Source: a bacterium
GTDB taxonomy: Bacteria; Acidobacteriota; Terriglobia; Terriglobales; Acidobacteriaceae
NCBI GenBank assembly: GCA_026225095.1
Contig: JAMFSC010000074.1
Coordinates: forward strand, 1-64,000
DNA: 64,000 nucleotides
Direction: 5' to 3'
The translations under genes and the position numbers were made by a program. Shown here piece by piece: positions 1 through 9,325 of the stretch (positions are counted from its first letter, which is position 1; each line of letters opens with the position of its first letter). The notes beneath the pieces were generated by a model that saw only the letters and a program-made list of their open reading frames with translations, did not search any database and was not told where the DNA came from.

Positions 1-126
1 AAGCCAGGACCGACCAAGCCCTCGACCAAGCCATTACACAAGCCCTTCAGCAAATCTCCCCAGAAAACGCACAAGCTTGGTTCAGACTCACCCTCAACTG
101 GGTACAGCTATCATGAAATTGCTCTA
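1..126 (+). mobile_element. right end of an IS630-type insertion sequence (partial)
   Basis: The first ~126 bases carry the 3' end of a transposase gene followed by about ten bases before a TA dinucleotide at 125-126. Beyond that point cydB coding sequence resumes on the other strand. IS630/Tc1-type elements insert at TA and duplicate it, so 125-126 is the likely target duplication. The left end lies outside the window. The boundary is inferred from where cydB similarity stops, not from a second element copy. Confidence 0.6.
3..116 (+). CDS. IS630-family transposase, C-terminal fragment
   Basis: An open frame enters from the left edge and stops at TGA 114-116. The last 37 residues include a stretch reading ALQQISPENAQAWF, which resembles the C-terminal tail of IS630-family transposases (alternating ALxxI..xDAxxWF). 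Only the tail is visible, so the catalytic DDE residues cannot be checked. It runs opposite to the truncated cydB and ends about ten bases from the inferred element end, as expected for such an insertion sequence. Confidence 0.6.
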   Translation, partial: ARTDQALDQAITQALQQISPENAQAWFRLTLNWVQLS

Positions 127-874
127 ATCCAGAGATTCCGATGACGACCACTCCTACCCAGCACAGAGGATTCCGAAGAGCACTATGCAGCACCGCAGGA
201 CGCACTATCCAAGATTCGAACGAGACAGCAACGAGGAGCGGTAAAACCCCAAGCCAAAGCTGCCTGGCGTAAGATGCGCTGCGATCGTGTACCGGACCTT
301 CTGTTTTCAGCTCAAGGTAAGTTGCTCCATGAGCAGCAAGCAAGACCACTGTGAAGAGTGCAACGGAGACCGTGTACCAGTCCAGAAGCCCCACGTTGCC
401 ACGTACGCGGAAGTTTGTGAAAAATGCCATGGAGAAATCGCCGTTCGCATCAATCGGCACACCGCGTCCAACATTACCGGCCGCTGCGCCGAAAAGCACA
501 GCAAGCAATAAATTTGCGGCTGAAAAGACGAAATCCCACAGCTTCTGCCAAAGACCATCTTCGGTGTGCCCGCCAACTTCGAGGGAAACGCCTCGCAGGA
601 TCAAGCAATAGAGAATTAAGAAGAGCGCGAGATAGTAGCCCGAGAACGCCGATGCCATCAGGCGGGGAAACGCCGCCATCAGGGTCCCCCCAAAACCGAC
701 GAGCCACACCTCATGCCATGACCATAGTGGCCCGATAGCCGCGATCACCTGACGCCGCTCCTCTGGTGTCCTCGCGACAAATCTGTGAAGCATGCCGGCC
801 CCGAAGTTGCGACCATCCAGAACAACGTAGATGATCAACATCAGACTGACGATGACGTACCATGCGGTTATCAT
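47..874 (-). pseudogene. cydB: cytochrome bd oxidase subunit II, truncated by IS insertion
   Basis: The protein begins as a normal CydB: an N-terminal membrane helix, the DGRNFGAGML segment and several further helices. Family-like sequence continues to about residue 248 (near position 127). The last ~27 residues are read from the insertion sequence and are polar, ending at a stop inside it. CydB is usually about 335-380 residues, so roughly the last two membrane helices are missing. The ATG overlaps the cydA stop by four bases (ATGA), so the pair is translationally coupled. CydB is needed for bd oxidase assembly, so the enzyme is probably non-functional unless another cydB exists. Confidence 0.85.
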
Positions 875-2268
875 GCGAGCGTCTTGCCTCCTGGGGTGGC
901 GGTCAGTGCAGTTCCTTCGGCTAGCTCTTTTGCTTGTTGCCCGTCTGGGCCACGCTCAATCTCGCGTCCGACCAAATAGAGAAACGCAAGGCCGAGCACA
1001 AAATAGAGGCCGACAAAGCCAATCAATGTAAACGTGGCGTCGCCGTTGCTCACAACTTTGCTGTAGCCTTCGCTCGTGCGGAAGATGTTGTAGAGCAGCC
1101 ACGGCTGACGGCCAAGCTCTGCCGTCATCCATCCGAGAGTGTTGGCAATGTAGGGGAAGGGAAATGCTAAAAGGATTATCCAGAGGAGCCATGTGGTAGA
1201 CATGAGGCGCTTGCGCCAATTTTGGAATGTCGCGAATGCCGTCAACGCGATAAACATCACCCCGAATGTAATCATGAGGTGATACGCGTAGTACAAGAGC
1301 TCAATGTTGTCAGGCCAAACACTTTGCGGATACTCGTCGAGGCCGTGTACGTAGCTCGTAAACGTCCCGTAGGCGAGGAAACTGAGAGCATCAGGGAATT
1401 CGATCGGATTATCTAAGCGCCTCGCGGCGACATTCGGTTGGCCGATGACAGCGACGCCCGCCCGCGAACTCCCAACGAACTTACCTTCCATCGCGGCAAG
1501 AGTCACAGGCTGGTACTGCGCGACCATTTTGGCTTGCCGGTCCCCGGTGGGGCCTGCCACGAGGAGTGACGCCACCAGTCCGACCAACGTCCCCCCTCGC
1601 AGGTAAAGCTTGCTCTGCGTTGGATGTTCCTGACGCAGCGCGTAGTATGCCCCGACGGCGGCAACTACGAAGGATCCTGTGACGAGCGCAGCACTTTGAT
1701 TGTGTGCGAGTTGTACGAATGCCCAAGGGTTGAAGAGGTAGTTGCGCAGACTCGCAATTTCTAGTGTGCCGTCTAACGCTACGCGATAGCCAACCGGATG
1801 CTGCATAAATGCGTTCGTCACCAGAATGAAGAATCCCGATAACCAGCTTCCAAGTGCGACTGCGATGGCCGCGAAGAAATGATTGCGCGGCCCGAGACGC
1901 TTTTCCCCCCAAATCAGTGCTCCGATGAATGCGCTCTCCAGGAAGAACGCGAACATCCCTTCCATTGCGAGCGTCTGCCCGATCACTCCGCCCGCGTGGC
2001 GGGCAAATCCACCCCAATTCGTTCCAAACTGGAATTCCATGGGGATTCCAGTGACGACCCCCACGGCAAAATTGAGTCCGAAGATCTTCGCCCAGAATCT
2101 AGCAGCCTTGTTGTACTCTTCGTCCCCGGTCTTGAAGGCACGCCATTTCCAGTAGACCAAGAACCATGCCAAACCCATCGTGAGTTGTGGGAAGAGGTAG
2201 TGATAGATAATGGTGAATGCAAACTGCAACCGACTCCAAAGTGCGGGATCCGTCAGACTCGTGTTCAT
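871..2268 (-). CDS. cydA: cytochrome bd ubiquinol oxidase subunit I
   Basis: CydA carries the hemes of the bd-type quinol oxidase, which oxidises quinol and reduces oxygen to water at the inner membrane. This 465-residue protein has about nine hydrophobic segments. The expected heme ligands are visible as H23 (in YHYLFPQ), H189 (in LAHNQSA) and M332 (in YHLMITFG), and the GRQPW motif lies near the C-terminus. The quinol-binding loop is short, as in the cyanide-insensitive (CIO) branch. It follows the DUF1641 gene by 87 bases and is probably co-transcribed with the formate dehydrogenase. Its partner cydB is broken. Confidence 0.95.
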   Translation of the reverse strand: MNTSLTDPALWSRLQFAFTIIYHYLFPQLTMGLAWFLVYWKWRAFKTGDEEYNKAARFWAKIFGLNFAVGVVTGIPMEFQFGTNWGGFARHAGGVIGQTLAMEGMFAFFLESAFIGALIWGEKRLGPRNHFFAAIAVALGSWLSGFFILVTNAFMQHPVGYRVALDGTLEIASLRNYLFNPWAFVQLAHNQSAALVTGSFVVAAVGAYYALRQEHPTQSKLYLRGGTLVGLVASLLVAGPTGDRQAKMVAQYQPVTLAAMEGKFVGSSRAGVAVIGQPNVAARRLDNPIEFPDALSFLAYGTFTSYVHGLDEYPQSVWPDNIELLYYAYHLMITFGVMFIALTAFATFQNWRKRLMSTTWLLWIILLAFPFPYIANTLGWMTAELGRQPWLLYNIFRTSEGYSKVVSNGDATFTLIGFVGLYFVLGLAFLYLVGREIERGPDGQQAKELAEGTALTATPGGKTLA

Positions 2269-2355
2269 AGTGCTCCTTTGAGGTCCGGCTTACTTCAGCG
2301 ATCATCACGCATCTGCCCCAATACGAAGACAACGCTCGCCGCAGGCATTCGATCG

Positions 2356-2799
2356 TTAAGCGGCGTTCAATTTGGCGAAGGCTTTCCCGATAACATTCAT
2401 CAGATTTATCCCGATCATCGCCATCTGACGCGTCTCCTTCGAGAGAGCTCCCCTGACGATGCGACAGATCGAGACGTCTTTTTCCTTGACACTCACAGCC
2501 TTCTGCAGCTCATCGGGATCGAGCGTGTTCAAGATGTTGCCGAAAATGAGCGCTGTACGCAGTGCGGTCACGGCCTGCGGAGAGTCGGCCACGTCTGCGA
2601 GGTGATCGATGATGGTGCTTCCGGCACTGATCAATCCGCTGGCGAGCGAGAGCAACCCAGCATCGTGACATTTCTGCAGCAGGGCGACCGCCGCCAACAG
2701 AGCGTCTGCGTGCTCAGTCGGAATCTCATGGATGCGCCGCGCAAGATCATCGCGCGAATTCTCGGGCGTGAATTGGCGAAAGTCGACGGCTTGGGCCAT
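2356..2799 (-). CDS. DUF1641 protein, formate dehydrogenase accessory
   Basis: A 147-residue soluble, mostly helical protein matching the DUF1641 family, in which a C-terminal block (here GALSKETRQMAMIGINLMN) is the typical signature. Members are often encoded next to formate dehydrogenase alpha subunits (for example the yrhD-yrhE pair of Bacillus subtilis), but their molecular role is not established. The start follows the fdh stop by three bases, so the two genes are surely one operon. It probably helps assemble or couple the dehydrogenase; that is inference from context. Confidence 0.85.
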   Translation of the reverse strand: MAQAVDFRQFTPENSRDDLARRIHEIPTEHADALLAAVALLQKCHDAGLLSLASGLISAGSTIIDHLADVADSPQAVTALRTALIFGNILNTLDPDELQKAVSVKEKDVSICRIVRGALSKETRQMAMIGINLMNVIGKAFAKLNAA

Positions 2800-2802
2800 A
2801 AG

Positions 2803-5800
2803 TCAGTCTCCTTTTCCGCCGTGCTTGGTTGTCGGGCAGATTTGAACTAGGCCCAGCGGATCTGGGAAGCGATAGTCATCTCGCGCCCATTTCCGTTCGA
2901 TCTCGACCCCGGGCTGAGGAGTCGGTTTGCCCGAGTAGCGGAAGCTGATTTTTGTGACGGGATTCGTTCCCTTGTCAGGAAGGACCTGAATACGAACTGC
3001 CGTCTCTTTGTAGGCAGGTGTAAAGGTAGCCGCGTCTAAGTGCGGTCCGGTCAAGATGTTGACCGGGCCCTCTTGTGACGTGAGAGGAAGGAAGACCTGA
3101 TTGCCGGCAACCCGATCCGTTATGAGCGCCTTCACCTTCAGAGCCCCCCAACGACTCTCTACTCGCAGCCACTGACCCGTTGCGATATCGCGCGATTTTG
3201 CGAGTTCCGGAGAAACTTCCAGATAGCGCTCGGGAGTTTCCTGGTGAATCCCAGGCACACAATTCGTCATGTTTCCTTCATGGAAGTGCTCAATCTCACG
3301 ACCATTGTTGAGAAGCAAGTCGTAGTCAGCATCAGGAGCCTCTGCCGGCTCGTGAAATTCCAGTGGCCAGAACCTTGCCTTCCCATCGGGGAAAGGAAAA
3401 CCTTCGGTATAGAGCAAAGATTGACCTTTGCCATCTGCGCTCACGGGCCACTGCAAGGTGTCGTATTGAACAAGGCGGTCATAGTTGACACCAGCGTAAA
3501 GCGGGACAAGCGACGCGAGTTCTGCCATGATCTCCGACGGGTGGTCGTAGTTCCAGCCTGCTCCCATCTCATTCGCGAGCAATTGGGTGATCTTCCAGTC
3601 CGCTTTGCTGTCGCCAAGTTCCGGCAGTCCCTGATAAAACCGCTGTATACGGCGCTCCGTGTTTGTGAAGGTTCCGTCTTTCTCTAGGGCAGGTGCAGCG
3701 GGAAGAATCACATCGGCATAGCGACATGTCTCAGAGAAGAAAATGTCCTGCACTACGAAGAGGTCCAACTTTCCAAATGCCGCGGCAACGTTGCTTGCAT
3801 TTGAATCTGCAGAGATCATGTCCTCCCCGGCGAGGTAGAGAGCCCGTATCTTGCCATCAAACATGCCATCGACCATTTCGTGGTTATTCATGCCTATGGC
3901 GCCAGGCAATTGGACACCCCAAGACTTCTCAAACTTCTCCCGATTTTCTGGAACATCCACATGCTGGTAGCCGGGATAGGAATTAGGCATCGCTCCCATG
4001 TCGCCTGCCCCCTGGACATTGTTGTGCCCGCGGAGAGGGTAAGCCCCGGCGTTCGGCTTCATGCAGTTTCCGGTCACAAGAAGGAGATTCGCAATAGCGG
4101 TTGACGCGTCGGAACCCCGCGAATGTTGCGTGATACCCATTGCCCAAAGAATGCAAACGCTTTCCGCCGTCGCTATCTCTTTTGCCACCGCTTCCAGCGT
4201 GTCAGTGGGTAATTCGCAAATACGGGAGGCGTACTCCAGCGTGAAGGGCTCAAGGCTCTTTCGGTATTCATCAACCCCATTGACCCACTGCGCCAGGAAC
4301 TCCTTCTTCTCCAGTCCGTGATCGAAGGCATACTTCGCGACCGCAGAGATCCAAACCAAGTCGGTTCCAGGGCGTGGACGAAAAAAGATATCTGCGCGCT
4401 CTGCCATCTCATGACGTCTGATATCAGCAACAATCAATCTTTGCCCGTGGAATTTGTGTGCGCGTTTAATCCTGGTTGCGATGACGGGGTGTGCTTCAGC
4501 AGTGTTCGCACCGACAATAACGACTAGCGATGAGTGATGGATGTCTTCGATGCTGCCCCAGTCACCTGCATAACCGACTGTCCGAAATAGTCCTTCGGTC
4601 GCGGGCGCTTGGCAATACCGCGAGCAGTTATCGATATTGTTCGTCCCGATCACAGCGCGTGCGAACTTCTGCATAAGGTAGCTGTCTTCGTTGCTCGTCT
4701 TCGAAGAGATGATGACACCGATCGCATCGGGACCACTCTCCTGCTTGATCTTTTTGAGCTTCCCACCTATGTAGGCCAGCGCTTCGTCCCATGTCGTCTC
4801 TCGGAACTTGTTGCCTTCGCGGATCAGCGGCTTCTGCAATCGGTCGCGGCTGTTCACAAACTCCCAACCAAACTTACCTTTGACGCAAGTGGAGATTTGG
4901 TTCGCGTCACCGTGCAACGGCACAATCTTCAGAATGTGCCGATCCTTCGTCCACACGTCATAGCTGCAGCCGACGCCACAGAATGTGCAAACTGTTTTCG
5001 TTCGCTTTGTGCGGTCTTCACGCATCGTCGCTTCAATTTGCGAAACTTGGATGATCGCGGCATAACCCATCTCTGGTTCCGCTGACTTGATTACATTGAT
5101 CATTTTGTCGAGGGCCTGATGGGGCATGCCGCTAAGGTAGCCAGCTTCTCCGAGCATCGACTTTTCCATGAGGGCATTGCAGGGGCAGACGGTCACACAG
5201 TGTCCGCAAGAAACACAGCTGGAGCCGGCGATCTGCTCGCCGCCATCCCAAAGAACACGAGGATGTTCGCGATCCCAATCAATAGTCAGCGTTTCGTTCA
5301 CTTCGACGGTCTGGCAGGCCTGGACGCACTGACCACACAAAATGCATTGACTGGGGTCATACCTGTAGAACGGATTCGACATATCTACTGGGTATGGTTT
5401 GGGCTTGTAGGGATGCTGCTGATGATTGGTCTGCAATTGAACGGCCGTATTATGGACGCGGCAGTTTTCGTTATTGTTGTCACACACCGTGCAGTAGAGC
5501 ATGTGGTTGCCGAGGATCGTGTCGTAGGCAGCCGCCCGCGCGGCCTTGGCGCGCTCTGATAGCACGCTGACATGCGATCCACCGACTACATCCTCGGCGC
5601 ACGAGCGAACCAGCTTTCCATCGACTTCTACAAGGCAGGTGTCGCAGCTTCTGATCGGGCCCATCAGCTCTGAGTGATAGCAAATATGGGGAATCTCGGT
5701 GACGGCAAGGACTGCCTTGAGCAGCTGCGAGCCAGCGACAGCCTTCACCCCTCGCCCGTCGATCCAGAATGAAACATCTTCTTTGGAGATCGGATTGTCT

Positions 5801-5805
5801 TGCAT
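2803..5805 (-). CDS. fdhA: molybdopterin formate dehydrogenase, alpha subunit
   Basis: A 1000-residue enzyme of the FdhF/YrhE type that oxidises formate to CO2. In order it has a [2Fe-2S] ferredoxin domain (C42, C54, C57, C69), a His/Cys-ligated cluster region (H101, C105, C108, C115), two [4Fe-4S] clusters (C154/157/160/164 and C197/200/203/207), the molybdopterin domain cluster (C273, C276, C280, C307) and a C-terminal molydopterin-dinucleotide binding domain. The molybdenum ligand is cysteine C398 (in SRYCQAP), not selenocysteine. An AGGAGG ribosome site lies seven bases before the ATG. No beta or gamma subunit is present; the electron acceptor is unknown, but cydAB lies downstream. Confidence 0.93.
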   Translation of the reverse strand: MQDNPISKEDVSFWIDGRGVKAVAGSQLLKAVLAVTEIPHICYHSELMGPIRSCDTCLVEVDGKLVRSCAEDVVGGSHVSVLSERAKAARAAAYDTILGNHMLYCTVCDNNNENCRVHNTAVQLQTNHQQHPYKPKPYPVDMSNPFYRYDPSQCILCGQCVQACQTVEVNETLTIDWDREHPRVLWDGGEQIAGSSCVSCGHCVTVCPCNALMEKSMLGEAGYLSGMPHQALDKMINVIKSAEPEMGYAAIIQVSQIEATMREDRTKRTKTVCTFCGVGCSYDVWTKDRHILKIVPLHGDANQISTCVKGKFGWEFVNSRDRLQKPLIREGNKFRETTWDEALAYIGGKLKKIKQESGPDAIGVIISSKTSNEDSYLMQKFARAVIGTNNIDNCSRYCQAPATEGLFRTVGYAGDWGSIEDIHHSSLVVIVGANTAEAHPVIATRIKRAHKFHGQRLIVADIRRHEMAERADIFFRPRPGTDLVWISAVAKYAFDHGLEKKEFLAQWVNGVDEYRKSLEPFTLEYASRICELPTDTLEAVAKEIATAESVCILWAMGITQHSRGSDASTAIANLLLVTGNCMKPNAGAYPLRGHNNVQGAGDMGAMPNSYPGYQHVDVPENREKFEKSWGVQLPGAIGMNNHEMVDGMFDGKIRALYLAGEDMISADSNASNVAAAFGKLDLFVVQDIFFSETCRYADVILPAAPALEKDGTFTNTERRIQRFYQGLPELGDSKADWKITQLLANEMGAGWNYDHPSEIMAELASLVPLYAGVNYDRLVQYDTLQWPVSADGKGQSLLYTEGFPFPDGKARFWPLEFHEPAEAPDADYDLLLNNGREIEHFHEGNMTNCVPGIHQETPERYLEVSPELAKSRDIATGQWLRVESRWGALKVKALITDRVAGNQVFLPLTSQEGPVNILTGPHLDAATFTPAYKETAVRIQVLPDKGTNPVTKISFRYSGKPTPQPGVEIERKWARDDYRFPDPLGLVQICPTTKHGGKGD

Positions 5806-5908
5806 GGATACCTCCTACTGGGGTTGCTCGACAGCCAGATGGTCCGCTGTCTCCAATCCTGCTCACAGGTTGTAAGAACATGATGACGATGATGGATACG
5901 ATTTCCCA

Positions 5909-5924
5909 TTCCATGTTTCTGGAA
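5909..5924. promoter_or_regulatory. inverted-repeat operator upstream of fdhA (copy 1)
   Basis: TTCCATGTTTCTGGAA is a perfect TTCCA-N6-TGGAA inverted repeat, 104 bases upstream of the fdhA start. Near-identical 16-mers occur at 6700, 12383 and 15254, each in front of another operon. The binding protein is not known. Confidence 0.6.
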
Positions 5925-5954
5925 CAACGGGAGTGCTGGAGGGCTCGCGACTAT

Positions 5955-6629
5955 TCACGGTCGCATCGTCGACAGAAGCGAGCGCAATCCGTGCCAAGCG
6001 ATTTCCGCCCCAATGCACATTAGAAGAAAAGCGACGATGCGCATTGCGCCATTCACAATAGGCGCCGGGAACTTCTTTGCGGCGGCAGGAGCGTAGGCGT
6101 AGAAAATGTAGACCATCGCACTTAGCAAGACAACGCAAACAAGGAGCCCACAGAGAGCAGGAATTCGACCGCTAATTTCGAGCCCCTTCGCCTGTGCACT
6201 GAGGGTGAGCATTACGGCAACCGATCCTGGTCCAACCGTAATGGGAAACGTGAGAGGATAGAACGCCCTCGACTGCCAGTAGTTAGCGACACACATATGG
6301 GCGGCTTCCGTAAGGTTGGGATCTTGTGCGCTATCCATGGTTTCCGGCTTGTTGAGGAGCTGCCAACCCATCGCCACAAGGACGGCTCCCCCTATACATT
6401 GAAGAATCTCAATGGAAATCCCGAAGAACTGCAGGACGTATGGCCCCGTTAACCCGACGACGGTGATAAAGAGTGTCGTGTTTATCGCAATTTTCCGCGC
6501 AAGAACCTTGTAAGGCGCTGAGTCGCCGACCCCCACGACCCCAATTAACTCCAATGCACTCGCTGGAGGGTTGACTAAGGGAAGCAGAGCGCTAAAGCCC
6601 AGAGCTAGATATTTCCCAAATTCCGTCAT
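5955..6629 (-). CDS. MarC family integral membrane protein
   Basis: A 224-residue protein with about six hydrophobic helices, matching the MarC/UPF0056 family. It has the family features near the N-terminus (PLVNPPASA) and in the middle (PLTFPITVGPGSVAV). MarC proteins sit in the inner membrane; a transport role is assumed but no substrate is established, and the old link to multiple antibiotic resistance is doubtful. The gene stands alone, about 150 bases upstream of fdhA on the same strand, with its own copy of the TTCCA-N6-TGGAA-like element 71 bases upstream. Confidence 0.88.
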   Translation of the reverse strand: MTEFGKYLALGFSALLPLVNPPASALELIGVVGVGDSAPYKVLARKIAINTTLFITVVGLTGPYVLQFFGISIEILQCIGGAVLVAMGWQLLNKPETMDSAQDPNLTEAAHMCVANYWQSRAFYPLTFPITVGPGSVAVMLTLSAQAKGLEISGRIPALCGLLVCVVLLSAMVYIFYAYAPAAAKKFPAPIVNGAMRIVAFLLMCIGAEIAWHGLRSLLSTMRP

Positions 6630-6699
6630 GTCGGACTCCGAGGTACTTCACTTAGAGGCGTATCCCGACTAATGTATCGGCTCCTCTCATTACCCGATA

Positions 6700-6715
6700 T
6701 TCCATCTTTCTGGCA
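6700..6715. promoter_or_regulatory. inverted-repeat operator upstream of marC (copy 2)
   Basis: TTCCATCTTTCTGGCA differs from the perfect repeat at one base of the right arm. It lies 71 bases upstream of the marC-type gene start. It shares the 12-base left part TTCCATCTTTCT with the copy at 12383. Confidence 0.5.
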
Positions 6716-6809
6716 TGTGATCTGAAATGGACCGCCCCCGTAACGAACCCGTTTTCACCGCACCCCCGTGAGTCAATGAACATGGTATGGAGTTGGTCGT
6801 CGGGATCAT

Positions 6810-6826
6810 GGCTTATTAAATAAGCC
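6810..6826. promoter_or_regulatory. 17-bp AT-centred perfect palindrome
   Basis: GGCTTATTAAATAAGCC is a perfect palindrome around a central A, with 8-base arms. It could be an operator or, less likely, a bidirectional terminator stem; no T-run follows. It lies between the end of the efflux operon and the marC promoter region. Confidence 0.35.
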
Positions 6827-7193
6827 TCTATCCTGCTAATTGCAGAGAAGCAGAAACTATTTATCGAAAAGTCTTCAACTAGATCGAATCAAATTACCGT
6901 GTAGTGCCTCGCCGCAATTCATCCTTGTAAAAATGAGCAAGCGTTGCCTGACAAAGTTGAAGTCCGCCTTCTCGCTTTTGGAAGTCTCCGTGATGCCACC
7001 GGCAAAAGAGCATCCGCATCGGAACTTGAGCAACACTAGCCGCACTCCTGGAGATGTTGGCTCTCGACCCATGGATCTTCGCTCCGTCGCGATAGCTGTG
7101 AACCAAGAGTGCGCATCCCGTTTTACGGAGCTACACGACGGAGACGAGGTCGCGATTCTTCCCCAGTAAGCGGTGGCATCGACGCAGTCTCAT

Positions 7194-9323
7194 TCACACG
7201 ACTCGATCGAACAGCGGTTCTCTGAACACGTCTTCTTTGAGTTCGGTACTCAGTCTGAACAGAGTAGCGAGAGGTTCTGGAGCGGATGGAACAATGGGTG
7301 CGCCTGAAGGCCGTCCGACGGTTAAGTCGCGAGCCATTGCGCCCTCGCCGCTGTACCTTAGCTGCTGATCATGTGACCTGCCGCTCAGCTGCATCTCCAA
7401 ATGATTCGCGATATCAATCAGTGTTGTTGAGACACGTTCAAGCAGAGCTCTGTGAACCTGTAGGTCGTCTGAAGGCATCTGGTCAGACTTTTCCAAGGGC
7501 GGAAACGGCATCATGGGTAACTCCAACAAAAACAGTGATTGCAATATCGGTTGCCAGCGCCGAATGCGACCGCGTGCTGCAAAGTCAGCCGATTGAAGTT
7601 CTCCCTGTTCGAAGGTGATTGCATCCGCCTCTGCCTCCACACTCGCAAGTAAGCCGCCAAATTGATCACGCAGAGCGTAAATCCGGGCTGCCTCTGAACT
7701 CGTTCGGCCTGCCGGTGTTAGACTCGCGACGAGACGCGTGGCTTTAGCGAATTGGTGCACCATCTGCACAGCTGCTGGGCGAGGATAAAGCCGATCGAAC
7801 ACCAACCACATCGCGCCAACGCCGAGGAGTATGCCGACTGCCCGATCACGGCCAATCGTGAGATCGAGCGGAATCGTGAAATCCATGAAATTAATAAGGT
7901 AGAAAGCTAAAGCCATCTGCAAACCCGCATAGGAAAGCCGCGGGCTCGACGTTGCGACATAGGCTGATATGGCCGTGACACAGGCGACCAGGATGGTCAG
8001 TCCCACAATGGAGTCAATATAGGGCAAGATGAAAATTTGTGATCCGATACCGAAGACGAAGCCGCCAATCAATGCGCCCACAATGCGCAATAACTGTTTT
8101 CGCCGAGATGAGCCGGTATCGTTCAGTGCGGTCAGTGCGCATGTCGTTACAGCGGTGGAAATCCCCGGCCAGTTCAACCCGACGTAGACCATGTAACAGA
8201 GCATCGAAGCCGCGGTGCCTGCAACCGCAAATTTCACATAGTCAGCATTTGTGAACGCGTCTTTGACAACGAAATTCACTGGGGCCGAGGGTTGATTCAG
8301 CATCGCGCCTTCGAGATCCTTGGAGACTCCGGTCGCTGCGACAGACTCCATCAAGTCAACGGTGGATTCAAGTTCAGAAAACAGAGGTGATATCCGATCT
8401 CCTGTCGTAGTTTGCGGATACTTAGTTGAGCGGCCGATCTCGAGCCCTTCTCGAATCCGCGATATCCGCTCTCGAAGAAGCTCTGCGCGTTGTCGCAACA
8501 CCGGATCCCAGGCTTGGGAGCCCGACACAAGGGCCGCAGAAATATCTATGCTGCGACCCACCAATAAGGTCAGGATGACCTCTCTTTTCCCCTCGCGCCC
8601 CATTGAAGAATCTTGAGACGCCTGCTGACGAAGCAGGCTCGTGCCGGTGACGGCGTATTGTGTGATTGAACGAGCCGCATCGGCCGCAATAGGTTGATCG
8701 CAGCAGTAGCATTCAAGCATACCGTTGATGCACTTAAGCCGATCGCCGATTCCTTGGACTACTGAGGGTTTTGCCGCGAAATATCGGAATACCGCTTCGA
8801 CGGCGAGGGTGATCAGGATACCAACGCCCGTCGAAGGTATCTGCCACAGCGTAAGCTCTACATTTTGTTCTGCCGGTCCAGGAAGATACCAGATCCCCAT
8901 TGTTGTTGTTGCAACAACAACAAGCCCCGTCCCCAGAGGAAAATATGTGAACGTCTTAAGGAAGAAGAAGCACAAAAATGCGGTGGCCGCCTCCCAAAGG
9001 AAGTGAGTCACTGGGACTGATGCGAACATTCGTGCCCCGATAGGCATCATCACAATCCAAGCCGCGTAAGCCACAAGAAAATAGAAGGCAGATTTGGCCG
9101 TTGATGATAGGTTTTCTCGTGACAATATGAATGCGCAGATGATGCCCGGTGCGCCGTAGGGGATCCTAAGAGTGACGATAACGATCACGCAGAGCACTGC
9201 CGAGATGACCATTCGTGCGACCACCGCCCACCTACCCGGATAAGGCGCGAGTTCTTGCCGGAAGAACTCAAAGAGCAGATCCAAACGGGGCACCCCTCGT
9301 TCGCGTCTCGTCGGGGAATCCAT
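7194..9323 (-). CDS. FUSC/MdtO-type inner-membrane efflux subunit
   Basis: A 709-residue protein with two clusters of hydrophobic helices (about residues 35-170 and 370-510), each followed by a long soluble region. This is the layout of fusaric-acid-resistance (FUSC) and MdtO/AaeB-type aromatic compound exporters. It is the last gene of a four-gene operon (outer-membrane channel, YtcA-like lipoprotein, HlyD-type adaptor, FUSC) and starts two bases after the adaptor stop. It would form the inner-membrane part of a tripartite pump. The substrate cannot be read from sequence; aromatic acids are the usual guess for the family. Confidence 0.87.
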   Translation of the reverse strand: MDSPTRRERGVPRLDLLFEFFRQELAPYPGRWAVVARMVISAVLCVIVIVTLRIPYGAPGIICAFILSRENLSSTAKSAFYFLVAYAAWIVMMPIGARMFASVPVTHFLWEAATAFLCFFFLKTFTYFPLGTGLVVVATTTMGIWYLPGPAEQNVELTLWQIPSTGVGILITLAVEAVFRYFAAKPSVVQGIGDRLKCINGMLECYCCDQPIAADAARSITQYAVTGTSLLRQQASQDSSMGREGKREVILTLLVGRSIDISAALVSGSQAWDPVLRQRAELLRERISRIREGLEIGRSTKYPQTTTGDRISPLFSELESTVDLMESVAATGVSKDLEGAMLNQPSAPVNFVVKDAFTNADYVKFAVAGTAASMLCYMVYVGLNWPGISTAVTTCALTALNDTGSSRRKQLLRIVGALIGGFVFGIGSQIFILPYIDSIVGLTILVACVTAISAYVATSSPRLSYAGLQMALAFYLINFMDFTIPLDLTIGRDRAVGILLGVGAMWLVFDRLYPRPAAVQMVHQFAKATRLVASLTPAGRTSSEAARIYALRDQFGGLLASVEAEADAITFEQGELQSADFAARGRIRRWQPILQSLFLLELPMMPFPPLEKSDQMPSDDLQVHRALLERVSTTLIDIANHLEMQLSGRSHDQQLRYSGEGAMARDLTVGRPSGAPIVPSAPEPLATLFRLSTELKEDVFREPLFDRVV

Positions 9324-9325
9324 TG

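Larger units (their letters stand above)
6630..7193. other. intergenic region between the efflux operon and marC
   Basis: This 564-base gap holds the operator-like element at 6700-6715 and a 17-base palindrome at 6810-6826. An open frame at 6840-7169 has no family features and no clear ribosome site. I see nothing else supportable. Confidence 0.5.

Noticed and set aside
6840-7169. Plus-strand open frame of 109 codons
   Set aside because: No ribosome site, no recognisable family, mixed composition; it lies in a regulatory intergenic region.
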